Translations under genes and position numbers: made by a program
Shown here: positions 57,486 to 64,000 of the stretch, piece after piece
How the letters are laid out: each line of letters starts with the position of its first letter
How positions within the stretch are numbered: the first letter of the stretch is position 1
The notes under the pieces: generated by a model
Seen by the model: only the letters and a program-made list of their open reading frames with translations
The model's database searches: none
Told to the model about the DNA's origin: nothing
Assembly (NCBI GenBank): GCA_017305935.1
Contig: JAFKJU010000007.1
Location: 248,001-312,000, forward strand
Reading direction: 5' to 3'
Source of the DNA: Hyphomicrobiales bacterium
GTDB taxonomy: Bacteria; Pseudomonadota; Alphaproteobacteria; Rhizobiales; Rhizobiaceae
DNA length: 64,000 bases

Positions 57486-57940
57486 GCAAAACCCCCAAAC
57501 CTTGACCGGCATCGAAAAGGCGCCGGCAGGCCGGCGTCGATGCGCAAACCTAACGAGCCGCAACCTCTCAAGGGCTTGAGGCTCCGCAATCATGAAAAGC
57601 GGATCGGCAGTCGTTTCGGGAGGCTTGCATGGACTGGCGGGAATGGAAGGCACGGCCATATTCCGGCCGCTTCCCACGCATTCAGGCACAGACTGCAAGC
57701 CTCTCGCTCTTCGGTTGGGGATCGTCCCGAAGCAGGCAACCGGTCGGTCTGGCAGGCCTGGCCAGTTGTCGGCTCCGGCCAATCCTGCAATCATACAAGA
57801 ACTGACGGAACCAGACTCTTCACACTGAAAAAATCTATGCCGGCCTTAGCAAATGACAAGTCGATTCCGGCGATTCCGAATGCTCTTGTCAGGACTGTTG
57901 CAGAACAACAACAGTCCCGACGCTTTACGGTAAACAAGCG
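57486..57940. other. 455-base intergenic region between the cyclopropane synthase and tex genes
   Basis: No gene is supported here: two short frames (57592-57828 plus, 57590-57790 minus) lack ribosome sites and family features. The region contains small hairpins: CCTC-t-CAAGGGCTTGAGG near 57564-57580, and GGACTGTTG (57892-57900) with CAACAGTCC (57909-57917), 24 bases after tex. The latter has no U tract but could be the tex terminator. The promoter of the synthase must lie here too. Confidence 0.55.
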
Positions 57941-60265
57941 CTATTTGCGCTGCATTGCCGCGGCCAGCGCAGCGCCGAGACTCCCTTGCGTTTCCGGCTT
58001 CTTGCCGGCCTGCGATGGCTTTCCACCGGGCTTGAGGCCGCCGGACTTGGGGCCGCCGCCGGACTTGGCATCGCGGGATGGCGAGGACGGCATGGTGCCA
58101 TCATCCTTGCGCATCGACAGGCCGATGCGCTTGCGCTTGGCATCGACCTCGACCACCCGCACCTTGACGATATCGCCGGCCTTGACCACCTCATGCGGAT
58201 CCTTGACGAAGCGGTCGGCGAGCTGGGAGACATGCACCAGCCCGTCCTGATGCACGCCGATATCGACGAAGGCGCCGAAGGCGGCGACATTGGTGACCGT
58301 GCCCTCCAGCACCATGCCGGGCACGAGGTCGGAAATTTCGTTCACACCCTCGGCGAAGGTCGCGGTCTTGAAACTCGGGCGCGGGTCGCGACCGGGTTTT
58401 TCCAGTTCGGCAATGATATCGCGCACAGTCGGCAGACCAAAAGTCTCGTCCACGAACTGGCGGGGGTCGAGACCCTTCAGCACCTGGCTGTCGCCCATCA
58501 GGCTGCGCAGGTCGCGACCGCAGGCGGCGACGATCTTCTTGGCGACGCCATAGGCTTCCGGGTGGACGGAGGACGCATCCAGCGGCTCCTTGCCACCCGG
58601 AATGCGCAGGAAGCCGGCGCATTGCTCGAAGGTGCGGTTGCCGAGGCGCGGCACCTTCAAGAGATCCTTGCGGCTGGCAAACGGGCCGGTCTGGTCGCGA
58701 TGGGCGACGATGGATTCGGCAATCGACGGCCCGAGACCGGAAACGCGGGCCAGCAGCGGCGGCGAGGCCGTGTTGAGATCGACGCCGACGGCATTCACCG
58801 CATCTTCGACCACCGCATCCAGCGAGCGGCTGAGACGCTGCTGATCGACATCGTGCTGATACTGGCCGACACCGATGGATTTCGGGTCGATCTTGACCAG
58901 CTCCGCCAGCGGATCCTGAAGGCGGCGCGCAATGGAAACCGCCCCGCGCAGCGACACGTCGATGTTGGGGAATTCCCTGGCCGCCGTTTCGGAAGCCGAA
59001 TAGACCGAGGCGCCGGCTTCCGAAACGATGACCTTGGTCGGCTTCGGCGCCGGCAGGGCGGCGAGCATGTCGGCCACCAGCTTTTCCGTCTCGCGGCTGC
59101 CGGTGCCGTTGCCGATGGCGATCAGCTCGACCTTGTGCTTGCGGATCAGCGATGCCAGCTCGGCCTGCGTGCCGCGCACGTCGTTCTTCGGCGGGAAGGG
59201 ATAGACGGTGGTGGTTTCCAAGAGCTTGCCGGTGCCGTCGACGATCGCCACCTTGACGCCGGTGCGGATGCCGGGATCGAGGCCCATGGTGGCGCGCGAG
59301 CCGGCGGGTGCGGCCAGCAGCAAATCCTTCAGGTTGCGGGCGAAGACGTGGATCGCCTCCTCCTCCGCCCGTTCGCGCAATTCGCGCATCAGGTCGAGGG
59401 AGAGCGAGACGGAGAGTTTGACGCGCCATGTCCAGCCTGCGACGTCGGCCAGCCAGCGGTCGGCGGCACCCTTCTGGCCGATCTCGTAGGCGTTGGCGAT
59501 CATCCGCTCGACGGGTTTGACCGCCGACGTGTCCTCCGCGTCGACATCGATGGTCAGCGCCAGCACTTCCTCGTTCCAGCCGCGCAGCATGGCGAGCGCG
59601 CGGTGGCCGGGAACGGTCGCCCAGCGTTCGGCATGGTCGAAATAATCGGCGAATTTTTCACCCGAGGCCTGCTTGCCGTCGACCACCTTGGCGCGCAGGA
59701 AAGCGCGGTCTTTCATATAGTTGCGCAGGCGGCCGAGCAGGTCGGCATTCTCGGTCATGCCTTCGGCAATGATGTCGCGTGCGCCTTCCAGCGCCGTCTT
59801 CACATCCGCCACATCGGCCGACAGATAGGTTTCGGCCAGTTTCGCCGGCTCGGCAGCGCGGTTTGCGAGGATGGCCTCGGCCAGCGGGGCAAGCCCGCGC
59901 TCGCGGGCGATTTCGGCACGGGTGCGGCGCTTCGGCTTGTAGGGCAGATAGAGATCTTCCAGCTCCGCCTTGGTGACGGCGGCGTCGATCTTGCCGCGCA
60001 GTTCCTCGGTCATCTTGCCCTGGCCGTCGATACTGTCGAGGATCGCCTTGCGCCGCGCGCCGAGTTCGCGCAGGTAGACCAGCCGCTCCGACAGCGTGCG
60101 CAACTGGGTGTCGTCCAGCCCGCCGGTCACTTCCTTGCGGTAGCGGGCGATGAAGGGCACGGTCGCGCCTTCGTCGAGCAGGCCGATGGCGGCCGTCACC
60201 TGTCCCGCGCGGGCGTTGATTTCCGAGGCGATGATCGCGGCGAGAGCGGCGGTGTCTGCGGCCAT
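57941..60265 (-). CDS. tex: Tex family RNA-binding transcription accessory protein
   Basis: A 774-residue Tex protein, involved in transcription and RNA binding. Domains in order: helical N-terminus (about 1-190, with [24 protein letters not shown]), YqgF nuclease-like domain (about 325-425, [19 protein letters not shown]), helix-hairpin-helix region (about 490-560) and S1 RNA-binding domain (about 645-720, [20 protein letters not shown]), then a Lys/Gly-rich tail. The ATG at 60265 is clear. Confidence 0.96.
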   Translation of the reverse strand: MAADTAALAAIIASEINARAGQVTAAIGLLDEGATVPFIARYRKEVTGGLDDTQLRTLSERLVYLRELGARRKAILDSIDGQGKMTEELRGKIDAAVTKAELEDLYLPYKPKRRTRAEIARERGLAPLAEAILANRAAEPAKLAETYLSADVADVKTALEGARDIIAEGMTENADLLGRLRNYMKDRAFLRAKVVDGKQASGEKFADYFDHAERWATVPGHRALAMLRGWNEEVLALTIDVDAEDTSAVKPVERMIANAYEIGQKGAADRWLADVAGWTWRVKLSVSLSLDLMRELRERAEEEAIHVFARNLKDLLLAAPAGSRATMGLDPGIRTGVKVAIVDGTGKLLETTTVYPFPPKNDVRGTQAELASLIRKHKVELIAIGNGTGSRETEKLVADMLAALPAPKPTKVIVSEAGASVYSASETAAREFPNIDVSLRGAVSIARRLQDPLAELVKIDPKSIGVGQYQHDVDQQRLSRSLDAVVEDAVNAVGVDLNTASPPLLARVSGLGPSIAESIVAHRDQTGPFASRKDLLKVPRLGNRTFEQCAGFLRIPGGKEPLDASSVHPEAYGVAKKIVAACGRDLRSLMGDSQVLKGLDPRQFVDETFGLPTVRDIIAELEKPGRDPRPSFKTATFAEGVNEISDLVPGMVLEGTVTNVAAFGAFVDIGVHQDGLVHVSQLADRFVKDPHEVVKAGDIVKVRVVEVDAKRKRIGLSMRKDDGTMPSSPSRDAKSGGGPKSGGLKPGGKPSQAGKKPETQGSLGAALAAAMQRK

Positions 60266-60440
60266 GGTTCACTTCCTGTCGACGATTGCGATTCGGCCGA
60301 AGATAGCGATGCAAGCCGGCCAGACAACGTTTTCCTTGGCCGCGCCCACAGGAAAGCGCCGCACCCTTCCCACCTTCGGCCCTTGACCTTTGGCCCCCGC
60401 GCCCTTAACCCGCCAGAAGTCGGAAAGGAAGGGACAAGCG

Positions 60441-61712
60441 ATGAAGGTTCTGCTGATCGGATCGGGTGGACGCGAACATGCGCTGGCATGGAAACTGAAG
60501 CAATCGCCGCTTCTGACCGAACTCTTCGCCGCGCCGGGTAATCCGGGCATCGGCGAATGCGCCACCCTGCTCTCGCTCAATACCGACGATCATGCCGCCG
60601 TCCTGAGCTTCTGCCGCGAGGCAGACATCGACCTCGTCGTCGTCGGGCCGGAAGCGCCGCTGGTCGCCGGGCTTGCCGATGCGTTGCGTGCCGGCGGCAT
60701 CGCCACCTTCGGACCTTCGGCGGCGGCTGCCCAGTTGGAAGGCTCCAAGGGTTTTACCAAGGATCTCTGCGCCCGCTACGATATCCCGACCGGCGCCTAC
60801 CAGCGCTTCAACAATGCCCCGAAAGCCAAGGCCTATATCCGCCAGCAGGGCGCGCCGATCGTCGTCAAGGCGGATGGGCTTGCCGCCGGCAAGGGCGTGA
60901 CGGTGGCCATGACCGTCGAAGAGGCGCTGGCCGCCGTCGATGACTGCTTCGAGGGCGCATTCGGCGCTGCGGGCGCGGAAGTCGTGGTCGAGGCCTTCCT
61001 CGATGGCGAGGAAGCCAGCTTCTTCTGCCTCTCCGACGGCAAGACGGCTTTGGCGCTCGCCACCGCCCAGGACCACAAGCGCGTCGGCGACGGCGATACC
61101 GGTCCGAACACCGGCGGCATGGGCGCCTATTCTCCCGCCCCGGTGATGACGCCCGACATGGTCGAGCGGACGATGAAGGAGATCATCGAGCCAACCATTC
61201 GCGGCATGGCCGAAAGCGGCTACCCCTTCACCGGCGTGTTCTTCGCCGGGCTGATGATCACCGCCAGGGGACCGGAACTGATCGAATACAATGTCCGCTT
61301 CGGCGATCCGGAATGCCAGGTGCTGATGATGCGGCTGCAAAGCGACCTGTTGCCGCTGCTCAACGCCGCCGCCACCGGCACGCTGGACCGGGTCTCCGCC
61401 GAATGGAGCGACGACGCGGCGCTGACCGTGGTGCTGGCCTCCAAGGGGTATCCCGGCGCCTACGACAAGAACACGCCGATCCGCGCCCTGCCCGATCCGC
61501 AGAACGGAGCAAAGGTGTTCCATGCCGGCACAGCCATGAAGGACGGGCAACTCGTCGCGACCGGCGGCCGTGTGCTCAACGTCACCGCCCGCGGCGCGAG
61601 CGTCGGCGAAGCGCAGGCGCGAGCCTATGCCCTGGTCGATGCGGTGGAGTGGGACAACGGTTTCTGCCGCCGCGACATCGGCTGGCGGGCGGTCGAACGC
61701 GAGCGTGGCTGA
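60441..61712 (+). CDS. purD: Phosphoribosylamine-glycine ligase (GAR synthetase)
   Basis: A 423-residue ATP-grasp enzyme of purine synthesis, joining glycine and 5-phosphoribosylamine. Motifs are [68 protein letters not shown] and [14 protein letters not shown]. The ATG at 60441 has GGAAGGGACAAG upstream. It is divergent from tex, with 175 bases between. Confidence 0.97.
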   Translation: MKVLLIGSGGREHALAWKLKQSPLLTELFAAPGNPGIGECATLLSLNTDDHAAVLSFCREADIDLVVVGPEAPLVAGLADALRAGGIATFGPSAAAAQLEGSKGFTKDLCARYDIPTGAYQRFNNAPKAKAYIRQQGAPIVVKADGLAAGKGVTVAMTVEEALAAVDDCFEGAFGAAGAEVVVEAFLDGEEASFFCLSDGKTALALATAQDHKRVGDGDTGPNTGGMGAYSPAPVMTPDMVERTMKEIIEPTIRGMAESGYPFTGVFFAGLMITARGPELIEYNVRFGDPECQVLMMRLQSDLLPLLNAAATGTLDRVSAEWSDDAALTVVLASKGYPGAYDKNTPIRALPDPQNGAKVFHAGTAMKDGQLVATGGRVLNVTARGASVGEAQARAYALVDAVEWDNGFCRRDIGWRAVERERG

Positions 61713-61809
61713 AAAACCGACGCTTCGTTCAATTTTTACCGAAGATCCTGAACGGATCGAAAGGAAGCGAGCATAGTCTCCCGTTCAAAGATCGACGGGA
61801 GTTCGTTCC

Positions 61810-62370
61810 ATGCGCTTTCATCTCATCCTCGCCACCGCCCTGATCCTTGCCGGCCCGGCGCTCGCCTCATCCATCGAGACGGTGGGCGTGACGGTGAAGG
61901 CCGGCAGCATCGTCGTCAAATCCTGCGCCGATTGCCCGGCCCCCAAGCCCGTCGTGCATCGCGACAGCTATATCGTGCCGGCGCTGCGCACGGGCACGCA
62001 GACGATCGAACTGAAGGACATCAACGGCGAGAAGAAAGTGGTGCGCACCGAGGCCTGGATGGGCGGCTCGCCGGTCGTCTATATCAGCAACCCGCCGAAG
62101 CAGGACGAGACCGCCCAGCCGGCGACAACAGCCCCGGCAACCAACCCCCCCACGGCCGTTCCCGTCGCCGACTCCATGATCAGCACGCAGACACAGGCCA
62201 TCGAAGCCGCCGCCATCGGCACGACCGCCGCGCCGCCGCGCGACGGCATCGACAAGTCGGCCACCACGGCGGCGCTGGACACCGATCCGGCCGCTGCCGC
62301 ACCGGTCGAAACAGCCGCAGCCGTCAAACCGCTTGACGCGTCAAAATTTGAACTTCGTTTGCAGCCATAA
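61810..62370 (+). CDS. HPE1-like domain exported protein
   Basis: A 186-residue secreted protein. Signal peptide (about 1-19, ending GPALA), then a domain with KSCADCPAPKP (C39, C42), VHRDSYIVPALRTGTQTIEL and NGEKKVVRTEAWMGGSPVVY, followed by an Ala/Thr/Pro-rich disordered tail. The domain resembles the HPE1-like domain named after a Liberibacter effector and present in many Rhizobiales (from memory, moderate confidence). It lies 97 bases after purD and has its own terminator. Confidence 0.78.
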   Translation: MRFHLILATALILAGPALASSIETVGVTVKAGSIVVKSCADCPAPKPVVHRDSYIVPALRTGTQTIELKDINGEKKVVRTEAWMGGSPVVYISNPPKQDETAQPATTAPATNPPTAVPVADSMISTQTQAIEAAAIGTTAAPPRDGIDKSATTAALDTDPAAAAPVETAAAVKPLDASKFELRLQP

Positions 62371-62418
62371 TCGCCCCGTTCCCTGCCCCACCAGCCGATC
62401 CACCGGCCCAAGGGCCCC

Positions 62419-62458
62419 AGCGCCTCCGATCTCGTCCATCGGAGGCGCTTTGCGTTTC
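62419..62458 (+). terminator. Terminator after the HPE1-like gene
   Basis: A perfect 12-base stem AGCGCCTCCGAT (62419-62430) with ATCGGAGGCGCT (62438-62449), 7-base loop, followed by TTGCGTTTC. It lies 48 bases after the stop codon. Confidence 0.8.
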
Positions 62459-62589
62459 GGGTGTGAACGCCCTCTTTCGGCTTTGCAGTATGAAGCACAT
62501 CGCTGCCGCAAATCCCTTCTCCCTCGGGATGCTCCGTTTCACATCACCGGTCGCATCTGCGAAAATCAGCGAACTTTGCCTGGCGCCGG

Positions 62590-63102
62590 CTACTCTGCCT
62601 CCAGCGCCATGATCCGCGCCGCCAATGCCTCGATCTCACTATGGGCGTAGACCGCGATCCCCTCGCGTCGCAGCAGCGCGGCAACCACGCCGTTGCCGGC
62701 ATGGCGGGTGCCGGAAAACGTGCCGTCATAGATGAAGCCGGAGCCGCAGGACGGACTGCCGTCGATCAGCAGCGCGAAGCGGCAATTTTCGGCGCGCGCG
62801 AGGGCAAGCGCATTTTGCGCGCCGGCGAGGAAAGGTTCGGTGACGTCGCCGCCGGTGATTTCCAGGATGCGGGCATGGCCGTCCAGCACCGCCTTGCCAT
62901 CGGCGCCGGCCTCGATTTCGGCGGGCGGGCGTGGCACGGGCAGGCCGGCGGACATTTCCGGGCACAGGGTGACCAGCCGCCTCTCGGCCCGCCAGCGGTC
63001 CATGATCGGATGGGAGAGCGGCTTGGCGCCGCCGTCATAGCGCACCGCCTGCCCCATCAGGCAGGCGCTGACCAGGATTTTTTCCGGCCCGCGCCCGCGC
63101 AA
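62590..63102 (-). CDS. DUF523 family protein
   Basis: A 170-residue DUF523 protein. Hallmarks are ILVSACLMGQAVRYDGGAK, LVTLCPEMSAGLPVPRPPAEI and LLIDGSPSCGSGFIYDGTFSG (three cysteine motifs, possibly metal binding). Function unknown. The start is TTG at 63102, 2 bases after the glyS stop, without a clear ribosome site; no ATG occurs before the conserved ACLMG segment. Coupled translation after glyS is likely. Confidence 0.88.
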   Translation of the reverse strand: MRGRGPEKILVSACLMGQAVRYDGGAKPLSHPIMDRWRAERRLVTLCPEMSAGLPVPRPPAEIEAGADGKAVLDGHARILEITGGDVTEPFLAGAQNALALARAENCRFALLIDGSPSCGSGFIYDGTFSGTRHAGNGVVAALLRREGIAVYAHSEIEALAARIMALEAE

Positions 63103-63104
63103 TG

Positions 63105-64000
63105 TCAGCCGGCGATCTTGGAGAAATCGGCGACGGTGCCGGTCGCCTCGCGGATTGCCTTCAAGAGCGCCAGACGATTCGCGCGGATGGCGGCGTCCTC
63201 GTCATTGACCAGAACATCCTCGAAGAAGGTGTCGACGGGGCCGCGGAGCGTAGACAGCGCCTGCATGGCGGAGCGGAAATCTTCCGTCGCGACCGCTTCG
63301 GCGGCGGCCTTGGTGGCTTGCGTTATCGCGGCAAACAGCGCCTTTTCGGCGTCGAGCTTCAGCAGCGCCTCCGAGACGCCGTCGGCGACGACGGTGCCCT
63401 TCTTTTCCTCCGCCGCAAGAAGCTGTGTGGCGCGCTTGGTGCCGGCCAGCAGGTTCTTGCCGTCCTCGGAGGTGATGAAGGCGGTCAGCGCCTCGGCGCG
63501 GCGGGCGACCATCAACAGATCGTCGGCGTCAGGCGTCAGCACGGCATCGATGATGTCGTGGCGCGCGCCCTGATCGCGCAGGTAGACTTTTAAGCGGTCG
63601 TGGAAGAAGGAGAGCAGATCGGCGTCCTGCGTCATGGCAAGCAATGGCAGGCGGATTTTGCGTTCCAGCAGGATGCGGACGACGCCAAGCGCGGCGCGGC
63701 GCAGCGCATAGGGGTCCTTCGAGCCGGTCGGCTTCTCGTCGATGGCCCAGAAGCCGGTCAGAGTGTCGAGCTTGTCGGCCAGCGCCACCGTCAGCCCGAC
63801 TTTGTCGGCCGGCAGGCGGTCGGAAGGGCCGTTCGGCTTCCAGTGATCCTCGATGGCGGCGGCAACGGAGGCATCCTCGCCCTGCAGGCCGGCATATTTG
63901 CGGCCCATGACGCCTTGAAGCTCGGGGAATTCGCCGACGGCCTCGGTGCGCAGGTCGGCCTTGGCCAGCACCACGGCGCGGTCCACCAGCGCGGCATCCG
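63105..64000 (-). CDS. glyS: Glycyl-tRNA synthetase beta subunit (N-terminus outside the window)
   Basis: The C-terminal 298 residues of GlyS; the frame is open to the right edge. The beta subunit of the bacterial alpha2beta2 synthetase provides tRNA binding. Motifs are [64 protein letters not shown] and the C-terminal anticodon-binding part ending in [23 protein letters not shown]. The stop is 2 bases before the DUF523 start, so they probably share a transcript. Confidence 0.96.
   Translation of the reverse strand, partial: DAALVDRAVVLAKADLRTEAVGEFPELQGVMGRKYAGLQGEDASVAAAIEDHWKPNGPSDRLPADKVGLTVALADKLDTLTGFWAIDEKPTGSKDPYALRRAALGVVRILLERKIRLPLLAMTQDADLLSFFHDRLKVYLRDQGARHDIIDAVLTPDADDLLMVARRAEALTAFITSEDGKNLLAGTKRATQLLAAEEKKGTVVADGVSEALLKLDAEKALFAAITQATKAAAEAVATEDFRSAMQALSTLRGPVDTFFEDVLVNDEDAAIRANRLALLKAIREATGTVADFSKIAG

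Noticed and set aside
57592-57828. A 78-residue frame in the gap before tex
   Set aside because: No ribosome binding site, signal peptide or recognisable domain, and it overlaps another frame on the other strand. I cannot support it.
57986-60541. An 851-residue open frame on the plus strand
   Set aside because: It is antisense to tex, which has clear domains. The long frame is a by-product of high GC content.

Overview
The window is a GC-rich, gene-dense stretch of chromosome from an alphaproteobacterium of the Rhizobiales, most likely the Rhizobiaceae (Rhizobium, Agrobacterium, Ensifer or Shinella relatives). The evidence is the aa3 oxidase operon with the tiny rhizobial coxF gene, the ispH-thrB-rnhA run, a BA14K protein, DUF6101 and DUF1217 proteins, an HPE1-like secreted protein, the bioMNY transporter, GGAAC-N16/17-CGTT promoters of the EcfG general stress sigma factor, and three kinds of rhizobial-type intergenic palindrome. 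The gene order recalls the main circular chromosome of Agrobacterium and Sinorhizobium (from memory, not searched). I see no tRNA or rRNA gene, no insertion sequence, prophage or CRISPR array, and no obvious transferred island.

Layout. 0-9.2 kb: the end of a membrane EAL phosphodiesterase, a zinc-ribbon metallopeptidase, CsbD, YqgE, a DsbD-alpha-like protein, a 1-Cys peroxiredoxin, a Dabb protein, then rnhA-thrB-ispH. 9.4-16 kb: the cytochrome aa3 oxidase operon, reading leftward (ctaC, ctaD, ctaB, coxF, ctaG, ctaE, DUF983, SURF1), with an FNR/FixK-type box just upstream of ctaC. 16.3-24 kb: IalB-like, TldD, a polysaccharide deacetylase, pdxH, a surface lipoprotein, a zinc-finger-less DnaJ, fabI, a histidine phosphatase and a DUF1344 protein. 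24-38 kb: a large CHASE-PAS-GGDEF-EAL protein, aroC, an orphan flagellin, a YcaQ-like glycosylase, bioMNY, a thioesterase, a deacetylase with xseB, a pirin and dxs. 38-50.8 kb: a PAS-GGDEF cyclase, a DUF4424 protein, a small secreted protein, tlyA and an RNA methyltransferase, an acyl-CoA dehydrogenase/enoyl-CoA hydratase pair, a CorA-type transporter, BA14K, an uncharacterised protein, a TsaC/Sua5 protein and an FAD oxidoreductase. 50.8-64 kb: an 801-residue five-repeat DUF1217 protein, DUF6101, ubiA, MipA/OmpV, a cyclopropane synthase, tex, purD, an HPE1-like protein, DUF523 and the end of glyS.

How it works together. Most genes are core metabolism: respiration, isoprenoid precursors (ispH, dxs), aromatic amino acids (aroC), threonine (thrB), fatty acid synthesis and oxidation, purines, biotin uptake, vitamin B6, ubiquinone and RNA modification. 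Three regulatory themes cross the window. EcfG promoters precede csbD, the dnaJ-like gene and the BA14K gene. An anaerobox sits in the leader of the aa3 oxidase operon. Three cyclic-di-GMP proteins lie here, together with an orphan flagellin and a DUF1217 protein of a family usually found in rhizobial flagellar regions.

No wholly new multi-gene system stands out. The best candidates for new biology are the DUF1217 protein with a coiled coil inserted in one repeat, the orphan flagellin with a CtrA-like box, the EcfG-controlled uncharacterised genes, the DUF4424/small secreted protein pair, and the palindromes placed in gene leaders.
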